The notes under the pieces are model-generated. The model had not been told where the DNA came from. It saw nothing but the letters and a program-made list of their open reading frames with translations, and searched no databases. Shown here one piece after another: positions 21,401-29,055 of a DNA stretch of 64,000 bases. Position 1 is the first letter of the stretch; each line of letters starts with the position of its first letter. The DNA is from Takashimella koratensis (lineage: Eukaryota; Basidiomycota; Tremellomycetes; Trichosporonales; Tetragoniomycetaceae). The stretch spans positions 1,421,486-1,485,485 of the forward strand of contig BCKT01000001.1 of NCBI GenBank assembly GCA_003116875.1. The letters run 5' to 3'. Made by a program: the position numbers and the translations under genes.

Positions 21401-23804
21401 GCTTGCCGGGTGCCGCGAGCTTGAGTGCGGGGTACTGCTTACCGGGCTCCCTTGACTTCCTGGCGTCCTTGTTCGCCTTCTTCAGCACGTGTTCGACGAA
21501 GTCATCGACGTCGGTGGAGACGCAAGTGGTGTCGCCCATCGCCAGTGCAATCATCGCGGGAGAGTCCACTGCGATCCAGGTAGGAGGGAGGGTGACGTGG
21601 AACTCGGCGTAGGGTTCGGACCAGGATTTGGCGAGCACCGCCTCCGCTTCGGCCGGGCTGTAGACGCGTGCAGTGAGGGAGGGCGTGTTGCCGTACTTGA
21701 CAGCGTTTGTCGTGTTGCCATAGACCGATCGGTAGCGGACGTTGTTCTTCTCGAGGAAGCGTTTGATGGACTCGATGAGGATGGTGTCGGCGGGGAGGGG
21801 CTTGTTGGTTGTGTTGATGACGGAGATTAGAATCTGGTCTCGCCGGTCTCCTGTTGCTCCTCCCGACCAGTACGTCTCGATCTTCATCATCAGGAGCGCC
21901 TGACGGACGAACTCGACGTCACGGAAAGGATTCTCGCTCTTCTCGCGGAACGCGGGCAGGGGGCGGAGGCGCAGGCAGTTGTCGATCTCAGCCATCTTGT
22001 TTGCGTTCTTGGAGAGAGTCTGTCCGTCCCTGCCGCGCTGGATACTACCATTGGTGATGAGGAGGTATCCCGGTGTCATGAGGCGGCCAACCAGCGCTTC
22101 CGTACTTCCCTCAACCTGCTCTTGGGTCCATGCCGCCATGTGCGCGTACGTGAGTGCGATGGGGGGGTTCAGGGGGGACGCCTTGAGGTCAAAGATACGG
22201 AGCTCAAGGGGGGAGTTGGTCGGAGCGTTGGGGTTGTCGAGGTCGAACTTGTCATTGTCGTCGTCCGAGTCCGAGTCCGAGTCAGAGTCCGGGTCCGATA
22301 TCGAGTCGTTCACCGAGATGAACTCCGCCGGGGTTGGCGTCAGGAGGTCGGCGAGTCTGTCGGCGCCCTTGTTGTCCTTGTCCAGCTGCTTCTCCTTCTC
22401 CTTCTCCTTCCCCTTCTCCTTAGGCTGCGATCGATGTGTTAGTATGATGGCTGCAGGGCGATCTGATTGAACATTGCCCGGGAAAGGAGTTACCTTAGGA
22501 GTCTTCTTGACAAAGTGCATGTTGGGCGGAATAGACGTATTGTTGGGCGTATTGTTCTCCTTGGGGGCCATGGAGTTCTTCGCGGCTGCTACGAGGGAAG
22601 ATTTGGACGCAGGCATCGGGGACGGGTTGTTATGGGCGGGGAGGGGGTGGGTCGGTGGGAAAGCATCAGCCTGAGGGTTGGGTATATGTGACGGCGCGCG
22701 TGCATCCGTGTCAGCGTAGGGGTAAGGGCTGGCATGGCAGCCTGACGAGCGGGCAGAGCGATAGAGCAAGGGAATGGCTGACGGCTCCGAGGCAGGTACA
22801 AGTGAGAAAGTAGACTGGTGTGGTTGGCGTGGGGTGCTGGGTGGGATGGAGAGGGGTGTGAATGATGGGACGGGTGCTAGGCTGTGTGTGTGGATGTGTG
22901 TGTGGATGTGTGTGTGGATGTGTATGTGGCGGTGAGGCGGGGTCTGAGAGGTACTCTTAGGGGAAATAGGAATCCATGTTGCTCGGAGGCTCGGTGTTCT
23001 GGGGTGCAGACACATATAGCTCACGGCGCACGTTTCTGAGAAAAAACCCTGCGAGCTCTGATTGGATGCTCTTATCGGGTGCACAAGGTGAGCGTGCCAG
23101 TGTTCACAAGGGACGTAGGAATATGAGAGGGGAAGGGGTCCGACAAGGACGGTGACTGAGAGGTCATCCTTTGGCTCGGGGTCAGGTGATGAGGGTGCCA
23201 GAGCTGTGAAAGGGGGTACACAGGGGGGTGACGTAGGCAAAAGGGGGACATTCCACTGTCGAGGGAGAAGCAATACGTTGACGGTAGCGCATACATGCAA
23301 TGGGACGGGTGGCAAAAGTAAAATGAAAGATAGTAGGAAGAACTTGTCGCCCTCCTGAGGAGCGGTGCAAGACAGGTCGCCCCGCATAGCGGCGGTGCCC
23401 GTGGGGGAACATGGTTTGTGTGGTTCAGCCAACCGTTCCCATGTAAACGCTTGGCTGTGTTTGAAGATACAGGTATCTTCGAGCGGAAGAGGAGTGGGGA
23501 GGGAGATGAGTGTCCATTCGCCGAGGTGGGCGGGGTGGACAAAGTTGGTGACGTTGGTCAATGGCTGATCGGGCGGGCGAGGTGGTTGATGCACGGTCGC
23601 AGGTTTGACAGGTACGTAGGGCTCGTAGAGGGTGCCGAGGGGACTGGCGAGCGTCTCGTGGAGCGAAGGGAAACTGTCGCATCGTGTCATGATTGCGTGA
23701 GAGCACGTCGCCGAGACGACAAACGGCGAGAAGCCTGTCGCAACAAGCACAAGGAGCAGCGTCACAAAAGGTAGCATAGCGGTGTTGGTGGGTACGTATC
23801 GCAT
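15429..23804 (-). CDS. LINE polyprotein: ORF1-like, endonuclease, RT, RNase H
   Basis: One frame of 2791 codons without a stop. Residues 1-396 are Pro/Ser/His-rich and may be 5' leader; a more credible start is Met397 (22616) or Met412 (22571). Residues about 400-1100 are ORF1-like: Lys/Glu repeats, an Asp/Ser tract, then a long coiled coil (about 850-1010). APE-type endonuclease at about 1190-1435: LTLNCTGLS, VVILTES, GLYAPAG, GGDFNAHL, TAHRPL. Reverse transcriptase at about 1650-2100: NYRGIVF, VKGFDNL, TKQGDPASP, and AMDDS at the catalytic box, where Y/F-x-DD is usual. RNase H at about 2310-2440 has all acidic residues (CDGSS, MDGELLA, HADYQRA, HVKAH, NRIAD). A CCHC-like knuckle (CDFC-x7-H-x4-HC) lies near 2560. 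A 69-nt intron-like segment (22493-22425) is in frame. Being free of stops, it is probably a recent insertion. Confidence 0.88.
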   Translation of the reverse strand: MRYVPTNTAMLPFVTLLLVLVATGFSPFVVSATCSHAIMTRCDSFPSLHETLASPLGTLYEPYVPVKPATVHQPPRPPDQPLTNVTNFVHPAHLGEWTLISLPTPLPLEDTCIFKHSQAFTWERLAEPHKPCSPTGTAAMRGDLSCTAPQEGDKFFLLSFILLLPPVPLHVCATVNVLLLPRQWNVPLLPTSPPCVPPFTALAPSSPDPEPKDDLSVTVLVGPLPLSYSYVPCEHWHAHLVHPIRASNQSSQGFFSETCAVSYMCLHPRTPSLRATWIPISPKSTSQTPPHRHIHIHTHIHTHIHTHSLAPVPSFTPLSIPPSTPRQPHQSTFSLVPASEPSAIPLLYRSARSSGCHASPYPYADTDARAPSHIPNPQADAFPPTHPLPAHNNPSPMPASKSSLVAAAKNSMAPKENNTPNNTSIPPNMHFVKKTPKVTPFPGNVQSDRPAAIILTHRSQPKEKGKEKEKEKQLDKDNKGADRLADLLTPTPAEFISVNDSISDPDSDSDSDSDDDNDKFDLDNPNAPTNSPLELRIFDLKASPLNPPIALTYAHMAAWTQEQVEGSTEALVGRLMTPGYLLITNGSIQRGRDGQTLSKNANKMAEIDNCLRLRPLPAFREKSENPFRDVEFVRQALLMMKIETYWSGGATGDRRDQILISVINTTNKPLPADTILIESIKRFLEKNNVRYRSVYGNTTNAVKYGNTPSLTARVYSPAEAEAVLAKSWSEPYAEFHVTLPPTWIAVDSPAMIALAMGDTTCVSTDVDDFVEHVLKKANKDARKSREPGKQYPALKLAAPGKLVMNNECWVGTFLSLEAASILAGTRGPTKYYFEWAYTFNDLGGRSRHEHKAAQLARAANTSTEVAESAHQVFAAIHDMREEANEMRKEQASNNSFMRSFIESSSNRMDQFMTIIADQNKAIRQIERDQIAMRNYQIAADNIREQKRTIEWNMHSLETNQAAAQQTLFLTADPAVQTRIQAAMEKTTAAIKVEQSKLAQLDASLRTLRDAPQQQTLTSATTKALMDGSQADNDEAESSKRARIESMDEDMVQFSAFDALTNSDRQRDERVSADPPMSRIDGNHRILSPQRALGHQLCLTPQPPPVSSLRPTIMSHPLCTLKLPRIPSLFSTPDLSPLYILVALAVNYVASLLRPVTMNALPRTRSSPVGVSHGAIALCWFACLPVVSANLPLRCLTLNCTGLSPQTVITLADFLLQTLPHVVILTESRQTPTHLAAWPQALLHQYHPPCHEFTPADHPNWGVTMLVHKSLTAPSIIKPDAACLKGRLLAIDLLLATPGGAPHPLRIIGLYAPAGTGLRDELRAQTNSFWEAVPAYLPDHNWICGGDFNAHLHQWECDYTVDHPIRHYQRQAYQTFLHVTDGSDCWTNHPRVSLRRDWTFSTPQRRHRIIDRFATSELVITEAMQVTTTHHNFMTAHRPLLVLFRVDALIPTPIVHPNRAPPRLKQPRKEDAANAYNIMNQEILRKLPEVRPNISDATSFDSALAVLDDAFLPACQKAFKTKRPPPQNLALLQTKPEIEALSKRVQAINRLIGATSQNALHRLVDRHPLVLEVANVENPLPPVGDLRKLRNTLTKTLTKLRKAATKTLNTLDFKTAVRTRKVKPLFSPATITNSPLLRDPDDSHHFASDPDSRLEMATAYFERLHDRPPPDDLPPREQRPWLDCPPAEAFRERLAKHRTPFWPTTMAITDLRDVLAHGNPHPSPGPDSWEKWALKRADEPFLLAVLDLCNYTIVHNHFTPRMKENYLVPLHKRGDITNLSNYRGIVFANCLFSIVSKWFTMCIQRLTWRMSLLPPTQIATQQGAQPGDLTNFLAQADMAAKSLGMTVWAIKRDHVKGFDNLSPLTFGDICLFFGFPNSCDIFNRARNTGVTFWIKTPDGVSPRSFTTTGQTKQGDPASPITYTLGMAMLYHFSDFSAVIRHNIAHPDRAKNPPVHPSAFPVIRPAVRHLPEDNTRAVVLTSVEAMDDSIYFATSIKSLISIVQVTERFQKCYGVQTAWDSPDKTIVFTLGKAPTAHPDQVIFPVNGQQHSVPFTDRPAILRTAINNPSDTKARILSIIDAFPAPPSRDFPIAILHQALWSLLIPAIRPRLQLQPLAPIDAHAIDVAIAKKLGAALRVPSNLNLNATVLSLPLAKHGFGFPSIFRINGEVAIGMLLRSLNHTSNPLRNMARIVLSNWQCQTNSCVPPLEQQLAPRPQLIPHGWAGAAQYLRLANLVIVSTDQSSLETASPQHQQRLAHSLGFEDCHISDLMLSDKNLIRTREARKVAHRGLISTALHPAERTPTDGTDDLGQTNWACDGSSRPTPLGPNSTTAAVVGPHQATFALHDMHTSSMDGELLAVVAACIATAGTHHNIVHADYQRAIHLFDAATEHTLLTRNQMAHGHTWKAWLTDVAHNGVSFQHVKAHTDNSGLPTELNRIADQVARQAHQGATMIPAPTAWMPDYVVRSPHGYAPDSWRDVLDNALQLYQIDQLRPHQRDRLALHRPQPSSIPPYYYYQSTASFTARVQLLARCGLLATRVFLHRLTLAPDESCDFCNHPRQDDTHLFLHCTHFRDVRNEARDQLLHFAFRTPLEGEAINSWAGYVNEAFSDKYAYWRADLPPTPENLAWHQGVFLHDHCVRLAARIYGIAFGTRRERDRVAQNRPADGWGEGDPGIAARGDDVDNQDNRDNNNGRVGRDGAHTDVNDKHDARGMGGLERQTGQGEHDVRGMGGVARQTGRGDGEDRDMRPGGPADAWAGRPRSPGGDRRRRPMVGNQWSAEVDPGDPNSCVAQ
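22876..22930. repeat. GTGTGTGTGGAT tandem repeat
   Basis: About four 12-bp units, diverging at the end. It lies inside the long LINE frame, where it is read as alternating His-Thr-His-Ile on the minus strand. Confidence 0.7.
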
Positions 23805-23847
23805 CGGGACGCTTTGGCAGTGGAAACGAAAGCGTGCCGTCGGGTTG

Positions 23848-23944
<97 letters not shown>
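23848..23944. repeat. GATA tetranucleotide microsatellite
   Basis: About 24 uninterrupted GATA units (CTAT on the minus strand), starting 43 bp upstream of the first codon of the LINE frame. The purity implies recent expansion. Confidence 0.97.
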
Positions 23945-24028
23945 GAGGCTATGCATTTTTAGTCACGTGCAGCTATGGGCCGCCCGGCCAGCCGGGCCTG
24001 GGTTTCCTTCAGTCTCTGCGCTAGTCCG

Positions 24029-24067
24029 TATGGGTCAGTGCAGAGGCTCGCTGCTTTGCGTGGAGTC
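24029..24067. repeat. Diverged direct repeat, copy 1
   Basis: Shares GGGTCAGTG, then AG and GG, then GGCTCGCTGCTTTGCGTGGA with 24614-24650, about 585 bp away in the same orientation. Flanking sequence is also weakly similar (a GGCCT-x-GGT-x-T-x-CCTTC stretch just before each copy). May be a unit of a repeated LINE 5' region. Confidence 0.6.
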
Positions 24068-24613
24068 CTCTGTTGCTACCTACTCTATCCTACGTTTCTT
24101 ACCCAGTGACTCCTTTTCGCTCTGTCTCGGGTCTCTCACCGTCGGTGACGGGGCTGGTCGTGTGGCACGGGATGCAGGTAGGGGTTCTGACGAGGGCGGA
24201 GCTGGTCGAGAGTTGGCTGCGAGAGTGGCCGCTGCGATGAGAGGTGGCAGTGGGCGGCGGGGCTTGAATGTTGGTTTGTTAGGTGCTGCCCGCCCTTGGC
24301 TGTCACGAGGATCAGTCACGCGTGCTGGTGGGCAAGAGCCGGTCGCGACAGGGCCCGTAGTCGACGGGGGTGGGGGATTCGAAGGGTTGGTCGAGAGAAT
24401 TGGGCGCTGGCGCGGCGTGGGCTGTGTTGAGTGAGTGCTGGCGGCTCTTTGATTTGTTTAATCCGAAAGGCTTACGTACCAACTTCGGACAACCTGTTCC
24501 GATCAAGGAACAGCTATGCTTCTTTCGGACACGTATGTAACCCTCCTGGCAGTCGGTTGATCGAACCTCGGCTGGCGTCTGCCTCTGGCCTAGGTATTTG
24601 CCTTCGCCTTTGG

Positions 24614-24650
24614 GGGGGTCAGTGTAGGGGGCTCGCTGCTTTGCGTGGAT
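24614..24650. repeat. Diverged direct repeat, copy 2
   Basis: Second copy of the segment at 24029-24067; the core GCTCGCTGCTTTGCGTGGA is identical. Confidence 0.6.
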
Positions 24651-24660
24651 TCTCCTGTTC

Positions 24661-25249
24661 CTATCTGCTATTTTTTAAACGAATCTCCTAAATGTTTGTC
24701 CAATTCCCAATGCTGATGATTGGGCTTGTGCTTGCAACAGCGACAAGCGGTGAATCCGATCCTACACTTTCTCTGCACTGTATTTTTGCTGTCGGGGGTC
24801 ATTGAGGACTTGTCATTATTCGTCGCATGTACATAACTCATCCGTCCACATGGACCGTATCAGTATCTATCAATGGTGATGAGGAGGCGAGTCAAAGCAC
24901 AGACCGCTGGGTGATGCCCGTGCATATATATATCAGTCTTCCTGCCTCCAGGGGACAGAGCATCCACACCAAACTCTTCACCTAAATCGCGACAAACCAA
25001 ACATTTACCAGCTCGATCAATGAATTTCAATACGTTGCATAATCACTCGTCCGCTCTTGCTTTTTTTCGCACAGAGACAGAGGGTGTTTGTTTCGTTTCA
25101 TCTACACTCGGGTTCGGGTCCTTGAACAGATCAAAAGAAAAAAGAAAAGAGGGGAAAGAAGGTTGTTGACAAGGGTGTTTGAGAAAGCGGGTAGAAGGTA
25201 GAAAGAAACGTTTCGTTGGTCTCGTTGGTATGAAGGGTAGATGAGTTAC
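24661..25249. other. 3' flank of SEC21
   Basis: AT-richer sequence without coding signal, downstream of the SEC21 stop codon. Contains A/G-rich runs (25131-25170) likely to belong to the SEC21 3' UTR. No gene seen. Confidence 0.5.
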
Positions 25250-28200
25250 CTAGATTGCCGCCATGACCAACCTCGTTGCCTCTTCCTTCTCTGCCCTGAC
25301 TGCCAACTCAATCGTCACCCCTGACCCAGCCGCAAACGTCATCCGACACCGCGCGAGAACCTTCCCACCTCCACCCGCGACGATACCCGACAGATTGAGG
25401 GTATGCACCGCCGCTGACGTCGGCTCGGCAGTCCCGCCCAGAGCCTCCATACCCAAGACGTCGATGAGGGACTTGCAGGCGTCTCGGAGAGATTCGGAAG
25501 AGGAGAGGGCGAAAGTCTCGGTCTCGGACGGCGAAGTGGCGAGTTTATCCCATTCGCTGGTAAATGTGACATAGGTCGGAGTGATGTACTGTGAGGAATA
25601 AGGAAAGAGAGGATAGAGGGTCAGTAAGCAAATACAAGATCCGGTGATCGTGACGACCTTGCGACTGTCCCAAAGTTACTTACGTCGGCAGCACCCAGGT
25701 CGAGCTCCTCGACTTGATATTCGTCGTCGTACCCTTCCTCCTCTGGCTCTCCGCTGTTCGGGTCGACCTCTTTGCTGACAAACTTGAGAGTGCAAGCAAA
25801 CGATCCCGTCGCGTACTCTCCGGCCTCGTCCCTCGTGAACGAGACATAACAAGTCCCCGGTCCCGCCGCGCTGGTCAAAGCCGGAATCGGGATGATAAAG
25901 TCCTCTGTCAAACCCGATTCTGGACTGGATACCATGATGACCGAAACTTGTTCGAGAACCGTGTCTGGGATCGTGTTGGAGACGTTGAATTGGAAGACGA
26001 CGTGGTCCTTGAAGATATGCTTGACGGCGGAGACGACGTATTCGGTCTCGGACTCGGTGAGGTCCGTGGGTCGGGCGGAAGATTTGAGGACGGGGCCGTA
26101 AGACTCGAGCTCGGGGATAGACGAGAGCTGGGACGCGTAAGACGACTGCGATTCGACGGCCGAGGAAGGCGCTGGGATAGGCTCGGGAGCCTTGGAGGAT
26201 GACGCAGCGATGGTCTCGAGTGCGGAAGGGCGAGCAGACGCAATCTCGGCTTGGGCCTGCTCGCGGCTGATCTTGGGGACAGTCGACACGTCGAACGCGG
26301 AGGAGTGAGCCACGTTGTCATTGATGTAGGTGACGAGCTGGCTCTCAAGTGCCGCGAGCGAGAACGTGGATTCTGCAGAGGTGGGTCAGTCATGTCCAGA
26401 GGACAGGCAGGTACAAGAACAGGATTTTTGAAATAAGGGTTAGAGAGTGACTCACCCTCTCGGACGTAGGCATCGGCGAGCGTCTTCTCATCAATCACCT
26501 TGATGTACATGGCGGCACGATCACGGACCTCGTCATCGACGTCGTCCAAGCACCTTCGAAGCAACACCCCTACGCTTTTAATAACCGACATGTCCTCGAC
26601 CGAGACACCAAACTTGGCAAGACTGCTGACCGCAGCGGCACGGACGACGGCGTTCTCAAGCACGACTCGGTTGTAGATGTATCGAATGTACTTGGTCGGG
26701 TTACGTGTCTTGGGACCCTCGATACCGAGTAAGTGGAGGATACGGACAGAGAGTTTGGTGAACTCGCAGTCTTCGATGAACTCGCACAAGTGAGCGAGAG
26801 CTGGGTCACGGTAGGTTAGCCGGGGATACAACGAAGTAGAGATTGTGACAGAGACTGGAATACAACTCACCAGCTTCCCTGCTGTCAGAGACAAATTTGA
26901 TCATGTCAAAGATGGCTTCAACGACGGCGTGCTTGAAGTCGTACCCTCCCTCGTCACGGAGAACACCGGAGAGGAAAGACAACATGATTGCTTGTTTCGC
27001 CGGGAACTTGAGGCAGAGCGACCTGATCGCATCCACGACGATAATCTTAAACTCGTCCGTAATATCAGTCATGAAAGATGAGATCTGCTTCATGAGCCTA
27101 TCGACCGAGGCCTCGTTACCGGTCTTGAGTAGAGTGGTGATCGCGTAGGTGGCGATACTGCGGTTCGAGTCGGTGATGAGGTTCTCCATGTCAATGTTGC
27201 ATGTCGCCACGGCCTGCGGGTGGGTTTGGGCGAGCTTGCTGAGGGTCTTGACAGCAGCAAACTTGACGACGGTCTTGGGTGATGCGAGGAAGAGCTGGAG
27301 AACAGCGACGGGTCGGAAGAGGTCGGCATTGGTAACCCCGCGCATCTCGCAAATCGCACGCGCAGCCTCGATGTTGACCATGTCCGACTTGTGTCGAAGC
27401 AGGCCCTCGAGGTACTCTTGCATCTGCTTCTGGATGCTGCGAGGGTCAGCGATGACTCGACGTTGGGTGTCTGTCAGCTGAACATGACCTACTTTGGGTC
27501 CTCGTCCATGACCTTGCGGGCGAAACGGATAAGCATACAGATGGCCATCGGGTTCCGAACGACCGTTGCACCCTTGCCCGCGCCAAGCTGCTGGACCATC
27601 TTGGTGATCGCCATCCTGTCCTTCTCGCGCATGAGGTACAACAGGCCCAAGGCGTGGTACTGCATGATGTAGCTCGAGCTGGCCACCGCCTGGTACCCTT
27701 GGCTCCCTCCACCGGAGATGTACGCGGCCGTCGAGGATGGCGCGTAGGAGGAGGAGGAGACAGCCTTGGCGTTGACGGCCTCCTGCGCCTCGTTGGACCA
27801 CCGCTTGATGATCGTCGTAGCGAGCGGGAAAAGGTGATACGAGGATACGATGGAAGCCGAGGACACGGGCGGAGAGCGGTCGACAAGAGCGGTTTTGAAG
27901 AATCGCTCAACGGATTGCACAGATTGGCCCTGGGCACGTTAGCGGGGATGCAGTAAGAGAGGAGAAAGGGAACTAGATCGCTACTTACATCGATGATACG
28001 GGCGAGCGCACGGATGGCGTTAGGGCGGTAGATGACTTCAAGGTTGGGCTGCATGTCCTTCATGATAGACGAAGTGACCATGATGACGTCCTCTGCGATC
28101 GTCGAGAGTTCCTTGATCACGAGGTAGACCATTTGCCTGAGCGCGGCCTGTCGAGGTGTATCAGCCAGCCGTATCCTCCTTCTAACAAGGGCACAGACCA

Positions 28201-28642
28201 CACCCCATTCCATGACAACTCATCCGGCCCGATCAGATTCAACGCCGATACATGCCACGTCCAGGCCCACTCACATCCTTGTGTTGGAACAACTTGGTGA
28301 CGCCAAAGAACAGCGTCGTGGCTTCTTGCGTCGAGAACGTCTCTCCAACGTAAAGCAAGTAGATGATCCTCGTCAATAGCGCGCGGCACTTGCGAGGGGA
28401 GATGGGTGACTCGTTGAATACCCTAGCCTCCTGTATGACGGTCGACTTGTCGTGGTAGAACGCTGCGGAGGGTGGGCAGGGGTGTGGTGGGGTGAGGTTA
28501 GCGATGTGGGCTGCGTGTGACGAGGGACAGAATAACGGCTCCAGCTGCGTGCGTGGACCAAACGCGCAGAAGAGAAGAAGGGAGGGAGGAAGGGCAGACA
28601 CGTACACATGCCGCCGGCTTCTTCGTCCTTCTTGAAGGACAT
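25250..28642 (-). CDS. SEC21: Coatomer subunit gamma (COPI)
   Basis: Gamma-COP of the COPI coat, which buds Golgi-to-ER retrograde vesicles. Exons: 28642-28606, 28462-28275, 28147-27989, 27929-27493, 27436-26871, 26800-26456, 26372-25684, 25588-25250; 919 aa, normal for the family. The adaptin-like N-terminal solenoid (about 15-560) shows [18 protein letters not shown], then [29 protein letters not shown] and [21 protein letters not shown] Ser/Ala/Pro-rich hinge (about 600-650) leads to the appendage domain (about 660-919) with [20 protein letters not shown] and a C-terminal RLVMAAI. An insertion of about 45 Ser/Ala/Gly residues in exon 4 ([18 protein letters not shown] onward) is not typical of yeast Sec21. 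All seven introns are of ordinary length with GT-AG ends. Confidence 0.95.
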
Positions 28643-29055
28643 GGTCGGGGTGCGATAGGTGGTTGAGGATGGATGAGGGTGGTTGTGGTGGTGGTGGTGG
28701 TGGTGGTGATGATGACAGTGAAGAGGTGGATGGTGGATGGTGCATGTGCTGTGACGGCCAGCACGACGGACGCGCCGGGACGCTGGGTCGACGGAAGCAA
28801 ATCGGTCGTGGCTCCGTGGGCTGAGACTGGTTCCTGGCTCCTGGCTGGTTAATGGCTGCACAACGGCGTTTTGCCACAAAGTGGCACCTGGCATCAACTA
28901 CCCAGGTCATCTTCATCCATGGTGATGATGCATCGTCACGAGATGGATACTAAATCGATCTGCATCTCGACGCATCTCAACGCAACACACCACAACGCGT
29001 TCATGCATAGTCCTTTCCCTGCACTTCGACCGAATCTACTATCTACCCCTAGGGT
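28643..29055. other. SEC21 promoter and TRL1 3' flank
   Basis: About 410 bp. A GGT/GTG triplet run at about 28681-28708 lies just upstream of the SEC21 start and probably falls in its 5' leader. No gene. Confidence 0.55.

Larger units (their letters stand above)
15340..24660 (-). mobile_element. LINE (non-LTR) retrotransposon, apparently full length
   Basis: Element on the minus strand with one continuous coding frame (15429-23804), a short 3' region of about 100 nt before the tRNA gene, and a 5' side with a GATA microsatellite and two diverged copies of a segment (24029-24067 and 24614-24650). Boundaries are estimates: the 3' limit is set by the tRNA gene and the 5' limit by the last LINE-like repeat. 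No poly(A) tail is seen at the 3' end. A 16-bp sequence, TCCGATCAAGGAACAG, occurs at both 15361-15376 and 24498-24513 in the same orientation. Domain order (endonuclease, reverse transcriptase, RNase H, C-terminal CCHC) fits Tad1/I-like fungal LINEs. Confidence 0.8.

Noticed and set aside
23700..23804. Signal-peptide-like N-terminus (MRYVPTNTAMLPFVTLLLVLVATG) at the start of the long LINE frame.
   Set aside because: LINE proteins are not secreted, and the 396 codons before the first ORF1-like Met are low-complexity with several frames open at once. I treat it as probable leader sequence read by chance.
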